64,000 bases of DNA, taken from positions 17,051-81,050 of the forward strand of contig CAYLLB010000024.1 of NCBI GenBank assembly GCA_964384215.1, in the 5' to 3' direction. Each line of letters begins with the position of its first letter. Position 1 is the first letter of the stretch. This document shows positions 42,175 to 50,723 of the stretch, piece after piece. A program made the translations under genes and the position numbers. This DNA is from JAJFUV01 sp964384215. Lineage in GTDB: Bacteria > Acidobacteriota > Terriglobia > Bryobacterales > Bryobacteraceae. The notes beneath the pieces are model-generated. The model was not told the origin of the DNA. It did no database searches and saw only the letters and a program-made list of their open reading frames with translations.

Positions 42175-43467
42175 CTACAGGATCGATTCGGACCAGTTCT
42201 CGAGCACCGACTTGAGCTTGTTCATGAACTTGTCGCCAGTGGCGCCGTCGATCAGTCGGTGATCGAAAGTCACGCCGATGTGGCAGATGGAACGGATGGC
42301 AATCATGTCGTCGATCACCACGGGCGTCTTCTCCACCGTGCCCACGCCGAGGATGCCCACCTGCGGCTGGTTGATGACCGGCGTCCCGAACAGGCTGCCG
42401 AAGCTGCCGAAATTCGTGATGGTGAACGTGCCGCCGTGGACCTCGTCCGGCTTGAGTTGGCGCGAGCGGGCGCGCGAGGCCAGATCCGCGATGGCCTTTT
42501 GCAGCCCCACCACGTTCAACTCATCCGCATTCCGGATCACCGGCACGATCAGGCCCTGGTCGAGCGCCACGGCGATGCTGAGATTGATGTCCTCGTGGTA
42601 GACGATGTTCGTGCCGTCTACCGATGCGTTCATGACCGGAAACGCACGCAGTGCCTCGCATGTGGCGCGGGCAATAAACGAGAGATACGTGAGCGAGATG
42701 CCGTAACGGGCCTGAAACTCGGCCTTATGCCGCGCGCGGACGCCGGCCACGCGTGTCATATCCACTTTGTGCACCGTGGTCACGTGCGGCGAAGTACGCT
42801 TGCTCATGACCATGTGCTCGGCGATCTTCTGGCGCATGACGCTCATCGGCTCGACGCGTACTTTGCCTGCGGCGGCGTACATCGCGGCGGCTGGAGCAGC
42901 CACGGCCGGGGGACCGGGCAGCATCGCGGGCGCGGCCGGAGCGACCGGTTCCGGCGGCTGGGCAACGGGCGCGGCCGGCGCGGCAAGATACGCTTCCACG
43001 TCCTGCTTGGTCACGCGCCCGCCGGCGCCCGTGCCTTTCACTAGGCGCAGGTCGATGTTGTGCTCGCGCGCCATGCGGCGCACCAGCGGCGACACCGGAC
43101 CGCTCAGGGGTTGGGGTTCCACCACGGGGGCCGTCGCAGGTTCTTCGACGGGTCCGGGTGCGGGCTCGACAGCGGCAGGCGCCGGCTCAGGCGCTTGCAC
43201 CGCCGCCGGGACCGCTGCTGCGGCTCCGGTACCGGTCTCGTCGATGCGGCCGACGACAGTATTGATGGCCACCGTCCTGCCTTCCTCGACCAGCACCTCC
43301 GCCACCAGACCCGCGACCGGGCTCGGAATCTCCGTGTCCACCTTGTCGGTGGAAATCTCGAATAAAGCCTCGTCCTTCTCGATGCGCTCCCCGGGCTTCT
43401 TCAGCCACTTGGTCAGCGTTCCCTCGACAATGCTTTCGCCCATCTGGGGCATCACAACGTCGGTCAT
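42175..43467 (-). CDS. Dihydrolipoamide acyltransferase (E2) of a 2-oxoacid dehydrogenase complex
   Basis: The 430-residue product has an N-terminal lipoyl domain with the lipoylated Lys in EISTDKVDTEIPSPVAG, a long Ala/Pro/Val linker, an E1/E3-binding domain (SPLVRRMAREHNIDLRLVKG), and a catalytic domain ending in FDHRLIDGATGDKFMNKL, where the HRxxDG catalytic motif is intact. One lipoyl domain and the general sequence suit a 2-oxoglutarate or branched-chain complex; the E1 gene is not in the window, so the substrate is undecided. It overlaps lipB by ATGA, so E2 and the enzyme that lipoylates it are coupled. Confidence 0.93.
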   Translation of the reverse strand: MTDVVMPQMGESIVEGTLTKWLKKPGERIEKDEALFEISTDKVDTEIPSPVAGLVAEVLVEEGRTVAINTVVGRIDETGTGAAAAVPAAVQAPEPAPAAVEPAPGPVEEPATAPVVEPQPLSGPVSPLVRRMAREHNIDLRLVKGTGAGGRVTKQDVEAYLAAPAAPVAQPPEPVAPAAPAMLPGPPAVAAPAAAMYAAAGKVRVEPMSVMRQKIAEHMVMSKRTSPHVTTVHKVDMTRVAGVRARHKAEFQARYGISLTYLSFIARATCEALRAFPVMNASVDGTNIVYHEDINLSIAVALDQGLIVPVIRNADELNVVGLQKAIADLASRARSRQLKPDEVHGGTFTITNFGSFGSLFGTPVINQPQVGILGVGTVEKTPVVIDDMIAIRSICHIGVTFDHRLIDGATGDKFMNKLKSVLENWSESIL

Positions 43468-44132
43468 GAGAGCTTCTCCTCTGCCTGTACTGGCTCCATG
43501 ATGTCAAATTCGAATGTGCGCGCGAAAGAGCGGACGATCGCCGCCTCGACTTCTTCGCGCCGCACATGCACGCCCAGCGCCTCCATCGACGTGACCGGCT
43601 TGGTCAAGCCGCAAGGCACGATGTACTGAAAATAACTGAGGTCGGTCGAATGATTCAGCGCGAAGCCGTGGGAGGTAATCCAACGGCCGATGTGCACGCC
43701 GATGGCCGCGAGCTTGGCGCCGTTGACCCACACGCCCGTGCACTTCTCCACCCGTCCGGCCTTGATGCCGAATTCGGCGACTGCCTCGATGAGCGCCTGC
43801 TCGATACCGCGCACAAACGCCACCACGTCGCGCTTCCATTCGCGCAGGTCGAAAATCGGGTATCCAACGATCTGGCCGGGACCGTGGTAGGTGATGTCCC
43901 CACCGCGGTCGGTGTGCTCAAACTCCACTCCGGCGCGCCGCAGGACGGTCTCTCCGGCGAGCAGGTTCGACATGCGCCCGTTGCGCCCGAGCGTGATCAC
44001 GTGCGGGTGCTCCACCAGCAAGAACTGATCCGGAATCTCGCCCGCCTTGCGCTGCTCCACCAGGCTCCGTTGTAAATCGAATGCCGCCTGGTACCCCATG
44101 CGGCCGAGCATTCTGAGTTCGCACTTACGCAT
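43464..44132 (-). CDS. lipB: Octanoyl-[acyl-carrier-protein]:protein octanoyltransferase LipB
   Basis: LipB moves octanoate from ACP onto lipoyl domains. The 222-residue product shows HVITLGRNGRMSNLL, RGGDITYHGPGQIVGYPIFD, the catalytic Lys in GAKLAAIGVHIGRWITSHGF and the catalytic Cys in IVPCGL. It is between lpdA and E2 and overlaps both, placing lipoate attachment in one unit with the lipoate-using complex. LipA is not in the window. Confidence 0.96.
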   Translation of the reverse strand: MRKCELRMLGRMGYQAAFDLQRSLVEQRKAGEIPDQFLLVEHPHVITLGRNGRMSNLLAGETVLRRAGVEFEHTDRGGDITYHGPGQIVGYPIFDLREWKRDVVAFVRGIEQALIEAVAEFGIKAGRVEKCTGVWVNGAKLAAIGVHIGRWITSHGFALNHSTDLSYFQYIVPCGLTKPVTSMEALGVHVRREEVEAAIVRSFARTFEFDIMEPVQAEEKLS

Positions 44133-45519
44133 TGATGGCCTGGCTGTAGACTGCGTTGAATGCTTCGCCGATGGCTTCGTACAGAGTCGGATGCGCGTGG
44201 ACGGTGTGACGCATGGTATCCACGGTGGCCTCGGCTTCGATGGCGGCCGTCGCCTCGCCGATCAGTTCGTAGGCCATCGGACCGATGATGTGCACGCCGA
44301 GGATTTCGCCGTAGGTCTCGTCGGAGACGACCTTGACGAACCCGTCGTGCTGGCCCAGGATGGTGGCCTTGCTGTTGGGCATGAAGGGGAACTTGCCGAC
44401 TTTCACCTTGTATCCTCTGGCGCGGGCCTCGGCTTCGGTCAGGCCCACGCTGCCAATGCCGGGCTCCGTGTACGTGGCGCCCGGGATGCGGTCCTTGTTG
44501 ACAGGTTGTGCGGGCTTGCCGGCGATGTGCGCCACGGCAACCATGCCTTCGGCTGTGGCCACGTGCGCGAGCTGCGGGGTGCCGGCCACGATGTCCCCGA
44601 TCGCGTAAATGCCCGGCTCGGCAGTGCGCTGGTTGGCATCCACCTTAATAAAGCCTCGATCCAGTTCGACGCGTGTGGTCTCCAGGCCGATGCCTTCCGT
44701 ATTCGGCTTGCGTCCCACCGCGATCAGGAACTTTTCGAACTGGAACGATTCTTTCTTGCCGCTGGCCAGCGTAACGTCGCAGGCTACACCCTCGCCCTCG
44801 TGGCGGATGTTCTCGACGCGCGCGCCGGTTTCGATGCGAATGCCTTTCTTCTTGAAAACGCGCGCGAGTTCCTTGGAAATCTCCTCGTCTTCCACCGGCA
44901 CGGCGCGCGGCAGCATTTCAAACACCACCACGTTCGCGCCAAAGCGGTGAAAGATGCTGGCGAACTCGACGCCCACCGCCCCGGCGCCGACGATGCCGAG
45001 GGTCTTCGGAATCGTGGTGGAAGCCAGGATTTCGATGTTGGTCAGGATGCGTTCGGGGTCGGGGGCGAGGCCGGGAAGCATGCGTGCGCTGGAACCGGTG
45101 GCGAGAATGACGTTCTTCGCCTCGACGATCCGCGCGCCCGCTTCCGAGCGCACCTCTACTTTGCCCGGGCCCTTGAGCGTGCCGTAGCCCATCAGGACGT
45201 CGACTTTGTTCTTCTTCATCAGGAAATCGATGCCCTTGGCGTGCTTGGCGACGATCTTGTCCTTCCGTTCGATCACCTTCGGATAATCGAGTTGCGGATC
45301 CTTACAGAGGATTCCCTGCTCTTCGGAGTTCTTGAAGTATTCCCACACCTCGGCTGTGTGCAGCAGCGCCTTGGTTGGCACGCAACCCACGTGCAGGCAG
45401 GTTCCTCCGAGCTTCGCGTCCTTCTCTACGATGGCTGTCCGCAGGCCGTACTGACCGGCGCGCACCGCCGCCGCGTACCCCCCAGGACCGCTGCCGACGA
45501 TTACCAGGTCGTAAGACAT
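44125..45519 (-). CDS. lpdA: Dihydrolipoyl dehydrogenase (E3)
   Basis: E3 reoxidises dihydrolipoamide on E2. The start MSYDLVIVGSGPGGYAAAVR gives 464 residues and carries the FAD motif; the redox disulfide is in GGTCLHVGCVPTK, the NAD motif in GIVGAGAVGVEFASIF, and the C-terminal interface carries the catalytic His in HAHPTLYEA. The frame stays open for about 100 codons upstream, but those lie across the divergent gene. First gene of the lpdA-lipB-E2 unit; the gap to the divergent gene is 49 bases. Confidence 0.97.
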   Translation of the reverse strand: MSYDLVIVGSGPGGYAAAVRAGQYGLRTAIVEKDAKLGGTCLHVGCVPTKALLHTAEVWEYFKNSEEQGILCKDPQLDYPKVIERKDKIVAKHAKGIDFLMKKNKVDVLMGYGTLKGPGKVEVRSEAGARIVEAKNVILATGSSARMLPGLAPDPERILTNIEILASTTIPKTLGIVGAGAVGVEFASIFHRFGANVVVFEMLPRAVPVEDEEISKELARVFKKKGIRIETGARVENIRHEGEGVACDVTLASGKKESFQFEKFLIAVGRKPNTEGIGLETTRVELDRGFIKVDANQRTAEPGIYAIGDIVAGTPQLAHVATAEGMVAVAHIAGKPAQPVNKDRIPGATYTEPGIGSVGLTEAEARARGYKVKVGKFPFMPNSKATILGQHDGFVKVVSDETYGEILGVHIIGPMAYELIGEATAAIEAEATVDTMRHTVHAHPTLYEAIGEAFNAVYSQAINA

Positions 45520-45568
45520 TACCCTCATCTTAACATCCGAAAAATCAGACCAATAATAGAATGAAGCA

Positions 45569-46912
45569 ATGAGATGGATTGCGTGGCTGTTGCTCCTGAT
45601 CACTCCGGCCATGGGCGCGCAAGGCACCGCCAAGCGCAAGCCTGCGGCGAAGAAACCGGCCGCGGCAGCCCCCGTGCCGGCACCCAAGAGCTGGCCCATC
45701 GAATCGTTACGCGTCGAGGGCAACCGGATGGTGAGCGAGAAGCGCATTCTCGCGGCCAGCGGACTCAAGATCGGGCAGCTTGCCGGCAAGGCGGAGTTCG
45801 ACGCCGCTCGTGAGCGCATCGCAGCCACCGGCGCTTTTGCGAGCGTGGCGTACCATTACGACCCGGCGCCGGGCGGTAAGGGCGCCATCCGCGGCACCTT
45901 CGAAGTCACCGAAGTGACCCAAATCCTGCCCTACCGTTTTCGCGATCTGCCGGCGACCGACGCCGAGTTGCGAGCGCTGGTCGCCAAAGAGAATCCGCTC
46001 CTCGACAACGTGATCCCGGCCACCGACATCGCCATCGAACGCGCGACGCAAGTCATCACGGCTCTGGTTGCCAAGCGCGGGTTTACGGACAAGGTCGCGG
46101 GCCGTGTGCGGCCCCAGGGCGACACGCTGGCGGTGGTGTTCGGCCCCGCGACGCCGCCTCCGGCCGTCGCGGAGGTAACCTTCACCGGCAACCAGATCAT
46201 CTCGCTCACTACGCTGCAGAACACCGCGGCGGGCGTGGCCGTGGGCGTCACTTACGACGAGCCTTACTTCCGGCAGTTGCTCGACACCAGCATTCGCCCG
46301 TTGTATGAAGCTCGCGGCCGTATCCGCGTGGCGTTCCCGAAGATCACCACGGCGCCCGCCAAGGACGTGCGCGGCCTCGCGGTGACCGTGGAAGTGAACG
46401 AGGGGGCCGCGTACAATCTCGGCGAGGTGCGGCTGGAAGGTATCGGCGGCGATCCGACGCCGCTTTACCGCGAAGCCAATTTCAAGTCCGGCGAACTGGT
46501 GAACTTCGAAGATGTAAATCTGGGCATCGAGCGCATCATCCGGCGCTTACGGCAGAAGGGCTATATGAAAGCCGCCTCCCAGACCGAGCGCAAGATCGAT
46601 GACCAGAAGAAGGTAGTGGACTTGGTGGTGCGCTTCGAGCCAGGCGCTGCCTACACATTCGGCAAACTCAGCATAGAGGGCCTCGACCTGATCGCCGAAG
46701 CTGCCGTGAAGAAACTTTGGGCGCTGAAAGAAGGAGGGCCCTTCGACGCCGGCTATCCCGATTACTTCCTCTCGCGGATTCGCGAGGACGGCATCTTCGA
46801 GAACCTCGGCAAGACAAAGTCGGCGCTCAAGATAAACGAGGAAGAGCGCATCGTGGACGTCACGCTTCAGTTTTACGGGAGCGAGCGGGAACGGCCGAAA
46901 GCGCCGAGATAG
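45569..46912 (+). CDS. POTRA-domain protein without an Omp85 barrel
   Basis: The 447-residue product has a signal peptide (MRWIAWLLLLITPAMGAQ), a Lys/Ala/Pro linker and about four to five POTRA-like units, for example WPIESLRVEGNRMVSEKRIL, PAVAEVTFTGNQIISLTTLQ, YNLGEVRLEGIGGD and YTFGKLSIEGLDLIAEAAVK. In BamA and TamA these precede a 16-strand barrel; here the chain stops at FYGSERERPKAPR right after the last unit. It may be a periplasmic partner of the BAM machinery or a bacterial POTRA adaptor. The stop codon is clear and no barrel sequence follows in another frame. Confidence 0.8.
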   Translation: MRWIAWLLLLITPAMGAQGTAKRKPAAKKPAAAAPVPAPKSWPIESLRVEGNRMVSEKRILAASGLKIGQLAGKAEFDAARERIAATGAFASVAYHYDPAPGGKGAIRGTFEVTEVTQILPYRFRDLPATDAELRALVAKENPLLDNVIPATDIAIERATQVITALVAKRGFTDKVAGRVRPQGDTLAVVFGPATPPPAVAEVTFTGNQIISLTTLQNTAAGVAVGVTYDEPYFRQLLDTSIRPLYEARGRIRVAFPKITTAPAKDVRGLAVTVEVNEGAAYNLGEVRLEGIGGDPTPLYREANFKSGELVNFEDVNLGIERIIRRLRQKGYMKAASQTERKIDDQKKVVDLVVRFEPGAAYTFGKLSIEGLDLIAEAAVKKLWALKEGGPFDAGYPDYFLSRIREDGIFENLGKTKSALKINEEERIVDVTLQFYGSERERPKAPR

Positions 46913-46943
46913 CCGCGCGGCAACGGAACGGCGTGGGACACTC

Positions 46944-48692
46944 ATGCACAGCACCGATATCATCCTCACCCTGACCGCCGGATTGGCCGCGGCATTGGCC
47001 CTCGGCCTTCTGGCGCACCGCGTGCGGCTTCCGGCCATTCTGGGGTATCTGGTCGCCGGCCTGCTCGTCGGTCCGTATACTCCGGGCTTCGTCGCCAACC
47101 GCCAAATCGCCGAACAACTGGCGGAGGTGGGAGTGATCCTGCTCATGTTTGGGGTGGGGATGCATTTCCATCTAAAGGATCTTCTGGCCGTGCGCGGGAT
47201 CGCCATTACCGGCGCGTTATTTCAGAGCGCCGCGGCGACGGTGCTAGGGGCGCTGACCGCCCACTGGCTGGGATGGAGTTGGGCCGCCGGCATCGTATTT
47301 GGATTAACACTCTCGGTCGCCAGCACCGTCGTGCTCATCCGCGTGCTTTCGGACCGGGGCGATCTGCACACGCAGGCGGGAAGCGTCGCCGTAGGCTGGC
47401 TGGTGTTCGAGGACATATTTACGATCTTCGTCCTGGTCATCCTGCCGGTCATTTTCGGTGAGGCCGCGAAAGGAACGGCGCAACTGCCGCGGGCGCTTGG
47501 TATCACGGCGCTGAAGTTGGTCGCGCTTACGCTCCTGGCACTGGGACCAGGAGCCCGCATGATCCCTCGCATGCTCACGGTGGTGGCGCGCACGGGTTCG
47601 CGTGAGCTCTTCACTTTGACCGTGCTGGCCATCGCGCTGGGCGTGGCGGTCTGTTCGTCGCTGCTGTTCGGCGTCTCCATGGCGTTGGGTGCGTTCCTGG
47701 CGGGTATGGTGGTGGGCCAGTCAGAGTTCAGTTTCCGCGCCGCCTCCGAGGCGCTCCCCATGAGGGACGCCTTCGCCGTGCTGTTTTTCGTATCGGTGGG
47801 TATGTTGTTCGACCCGCAGCGTCTCGTCAGCGACCCGCTTCTGACGGCGCTGGCCGTGGGCATCGTGTTGGTGGGAAAACCACTGGCCGCTACGGTCATC
47901 GTGATGTTGCTCGGATACGGCCTCCGCATCGGTCTGCGGGTCTCGGTGGCACTGGCTCAGGTGGGCGAGTTCTCGTTCATGCTCATGGTGCTCGGCAGCC
48001 AGTTGGGGATCTTGCCGGAGGGCGCCACCAATTCGGTGGTGACAGCCGCCATCCTATCAATCACTCTCAACCCGTTGCTATACAGGTTGGTGCCCACCGT
48101 TGAAAGGCGCATAGCCCGTAGCCGCGCACGATGGCTTCTGACGCCTCGCGCAGGAAGGGCGCTCTCGCGGGACGCCGAAACAGACAGAATAGCGGCGGGC
48201 GCACCGCCGCGCGCCATCGTGGTCGGTTACGGACCCGTCGGGCAGACCGTAACGCGGCTGCTCATCGAACAGCAAATAGCCCCCACGGTGATAGAACTCA
48301 ACATCGACACGGTTCGCAGCTTGAAGCAGCGGGGCATAGCCGCAACGTATGGGGACGCCGCGCAGCCGGAAGTACTTCGTCAGGCCGGCGCGTCGGACGC
48401 CACCGCCCTCATTCTCACAACGCCGGGCACCGAGGAATCGCCGGAGATCGTAAAAGCCGCACGCGCCATCAACCCCGGCCTGTACGTACTCGCAAGAGCA
48501 GCCTTCGTCTCCCAGGCCAAGGCGTGGAATGATAGCGGGGTGGATCTGGTGTTTTCCGCCGAAGCCGAAGTAGCTGTGGCGATGGTCAGCGCCCTCCTGG
48601 AGCGTGCGGGCGCGACGCCGGAACAGGTGGAGCAGGAGCGCGAGCGGGCACGAACCACGTTATACCGGACAGAAGAAAACGGAATCGAATAG
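46944..48692 (+). CDS. CPA2-family monovalent cation:proton antiporter with RCK/TrkA-N domain
   Basis: The 582-residue product has an N-terminal Kef-type transporter (about 12 helices; LGYLVAGLLVGPYTPGF, ALGAFLAGMVVGQSEF) and a cytoplasmic nucleotide-binding domain starting at RAIVVGYGPVGQTVTRLLIE near residue 428. It probably exchanges K+ or Na+ for H+ under control of NAD(H). Closest by appearance to KefB/YbaL-type proteins. It begins 31 bases after the POTRA gene and its stop is directly followed by the sialidase ATG. Confidence 0.9.
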   Translation: MHSTDIILTLTAGLAAALALGLLAHRVRLPAILGYLVAGLLVGPYTPGFVANRQIAEQLAEVGVILLMFGVGMHFHLKDLLAVRGIAITGALFQSAAATVLGALTAHWLGWSWAAGIVFGLTLSVASTVVLIRVLSDRGDLHTQAGSVAVGWLVFEDIFTIFVLVILPVIFGEAAKGTAQLPRALGITALKLVALTLLALGPGARMIPRMLTVVARTGSRELFTLTVLAIALGVAVCSSLLFGVSMALGAFLAGMVVGQSEFSFRAASEALPMRDAFAVLFFVSVGMLFDPQRLVSDPLLTALAVGIVLVGKPLAATVIVMLLGYGLRIGLRVSVALAQVGEFSFMLMVLGSQLGILPEGATNSVVTAAILSITLNPLLYRLVPTVERRIARSRARWLLTPRAGRALSRDAETDRIAAGAPPRAIVVGYGPVGQTVTRLLIEQQIAPTVIELNIDTVRSLKQRGIAATYGDAAQPEVLRQAGASDATALILTTPGTEESPEIVKAARAINPGLYVLARAAFVSQAKAWNDSGVDLVFSAEAEVAVAMVSALLERAGATPEQVEQERERARTTLYRTEENGIE

Positions 48693-49790
48693 ATGCAGAC
48701 GAGGAGAACGTTCCTGACGCTGGCTGCTGCGGGCTGTATGGAAGCCCGCACGCCCCGAATTGAGAGGGCGGTCGTGTTCCGCTCCGGGGAAGGCGGCTAC
48801 CACACGTACCGCATCCCGGCGCTCATCCAGACGAAGAAAGGTTCGCTGCTGGCCTTTTGCGAAGGGCGGCGGAATTCGCGTAGCGACACGGGCGACATCG
48901 ACATCGTGTTGCGCCGCAGCCGCGACAAGGGCCGCACCTGGTCGCCCATGACGGTGGTGGCCGACCACGGGCCTGACACCATCGGCAACCCCTGCCCGGT
49001 GGTGGAGCGCACGACCGGCCGCATCCTGCTGCTGCTCACCGGCAATCCGGGCAACATGAATGAGAGCCAGATCATGGAGCGGAAACCCGGCGGCACCCGC
49101 ACCGTGTGGATCAGCGCAAGCGACGACGACGGGCTCACCTGGTCGCGGCCGCGCGAGATCACCAGCGAAGCCAAGCTCCCGGAATGGACCTGGTACGCCA
49201 CCGGCCCCGGCAACGGGATCCAGTTGCGTACGGGACGTCTGGTGATCCCCTGCGATCACGACGAATTCCCGGCCCGCACGCATCATTCGCACGTCATCTA
49301 CAGCGACGACCGGGGCGCGACCTGGCGCCTGGGAGGCTCGACGAGCCCGGGAACCGATGAGAGCGCGGTAGCGGAACTGGCCGATGGCTCGCTGGTGCTG
49401 AATATGCGCGGCGAAAAGATCGGCAAACGCCGCGCGGTCTCGCGGAGCACGGACAGCGGTCTGACCTGGTCGCCCTATGCGCTGGACGAAACGCTGGTGG
49501 AACCGCAGTGCCAGGGCTCGCTCATCGCCTGCCCCAAGCATCCCGGCTGGCTCGTGTTTTCCAACCCGGCGGCGCTCACGCGCACATCGCTGACCGTCCG
49601 GTTGAGCCGCGACGGAGGCCGCGCCTGGCAAGCCTCAAAGCAGGTGCATGAAGGTCCGGCGGCTTATTCCTCGCTAGCCGCGCTGAAGGACGGCTCCATC
49701 GGCCTTCTCTACGAAGCGGGAGAACGCAATCCCTACGAAACCATACGCTACGCCCGCTTCGGCCTGGATTGGGTCCAGAAGGCGGACTGA
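48693..49790 (+). CDS. Exo-alpha-sialidase (GH33-like)
   Basis: Sialidases remove terminal sialic acids. The 365-residue product has the RIP motif in YHTYRIPALIQT with the first catalytic Arg, and five Asp-box repeats of the S-x-D-x-G-x-T-W type (SRDKGRTW, SDDDGLTW, SDDRGATW, STDSGLTW, SRDGGRAW). The N-terminus MQTRRTFLTLAAAGC suggests a twin-arginine signal, possibly with a lipid anchor at the Cys. In soil Acidobacteria such enzymes may act on other nonulosonic acids, so the exact substrate is open. Confidence 0.9.
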   Translation: MQTRRTFLTLAAAGCMEARTPRIERAVVFRSGEGGYHTYRIPALIQTKKGSLLAFCEGRRNSRSDTGDIDIVLRRSRDKGRTWSPMTVVADHGPDTIGNPCPVVERTTGRILLLLTGNPGNMNESQIMERKPGGTRTVWISASDDDGLTWSRPREITSEAKLPEWTWYATGPGNGIQLRTGRLVIPCDHDEFPARTHHSHVIYSDDRGATWRLGGSTSPGTDESAVAELADGSLVLNMRGEKIGKRRAVSRSTDSGLTWSPYALDETLVEPQCQGSLIACPKHPGWLVFSNPAALTRTSLTVRLSRDGGRAWQASKQVHEGPAAYSSLAALKDGSIGLLYEAGERNPYETIRYARFGLDWVQKAD

Positions 49791-49807
49791 GGCGTACCCG
49801 GTTCGCC

Positions 49808-50653
49808 TCACTTCCTCCGCAGGGCTGCCAGCCATGCGGCGAAGGTCTCCGGCCACCGTGTTGCCGTAGCGGGCGTCTTCAGTAGTGCGAACCCGTGGCC
49901 GCCGTTGGCGTAAATGTGCATCTCCGCGGGCACGCGCGCCTGCTTCAGCGCCATGTAGAAACGCAAGGTATGGTCCGTGGGCGACAAGCGCGGATCGTCC
50001 TCGGCGGCTGCAAGGAAGACCGGGGGCGTTGTGGCAGGCACTACCAGATTCCTGGGGAAAGGAGCGTACATCACGGCCAGGAAGTTGGGCCGTGCCTCGG
50101 CAGAAGCCAACATCCCCGTCATGGCGGTCAGGTTGCCGCCGGCCGAGAAACCCATCATGCCGACGGCGTCCGGCCTGATATTCCAGCGTGTGGCGTTGGC
50201 TCGCGCCACTCGGACAGCCTCCTGGGCATCCTCCAAGGCCACACGGACAAAGTCGGCCGCTTCGCGGAGATCGCCCATCGCGGGGCGCGCCGCCGTTTCG
50301 GGAACCGAGGCGCCGGACAACGGCAGGCGATACTTCAGGACGATCGCCGTGACGCCGATGGTGTTCAACCACCGAGCCACGTAGTGGCCCTCGCGGTCGA
50401 TCATAAGTTGGCGGTAGCCACCGCCGGGACAAACGATGATTGCGGTTCCGTCCGTCTTGTCCCTGGGTGCCCGGTAGATCGTCAAAGTGGGCTGGCTGAC
50501 TTTGCTGAGAGCCCGAGCGGTGGGGCCGCCTTTCGGATCAGGGTCGGTCTGCTCCGTCGGCGCCGATGGATCCGGCTTCATGCCAGGCCGCAACAGAATA
50601 GTCTCCTGCGCCAAGAGGGGACCTGCCAGCATAAGGACGAGCAGTAACTTCAT
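49808..50653 (-). CDS. Secreted alpha/beta-hydrolase (esterase/lipase-like)
   Basis: The 281-residue product starts with a signal peptide (MKLLLVLMLAGPLLAQ) at 50653. GTAIIVCPGGGYRQLMIDREG carries the oxyanion HGG-type region (CPGGGY), GMMGFSAGGNLTAM the nucleophilic Ser, EDDPRLSP the acidic residue and NGGHGFALL the catalytic His. The pattern is that of acetylxylan-esterase-like and BD-FAE type hydrolases that remove acyl groups from polysaccharides. It is convergent with the sialidase gene, 17 bases apart. Confidence 0.88.
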   Translation of the reverse strand: MKLLLVLMLAGPLLAQETILLRPGMKPDPSAPTEQTDPDPKGGPTARALSKVSQPTLTIYRAPRDKTDGTAIIVCPGGGYRQLMIDREGHYVARWLNTIGVTAIVLKYRLPLSGASVPETAARPAMGDLREAADFVRVALEDAQEAVRVARANATRWNIRPDAVGMMGFSAGGNLTAMTGMLASAEARPNFLAVMYAPFPRNLVVPATTPPVFLAAAEDDPRLSPTDHTLRFYMALKQARVPAEMHIYANGGHGFALLKTPATATRWPETFAAWLAALRRK

Positions 50654-50723
50654 TGTTCCAACGTACACCCTGAGAACAAACCCATGCGTCCGTCCCCGGT
50701 TTCAAGGCTGTAGAATAAGCACA

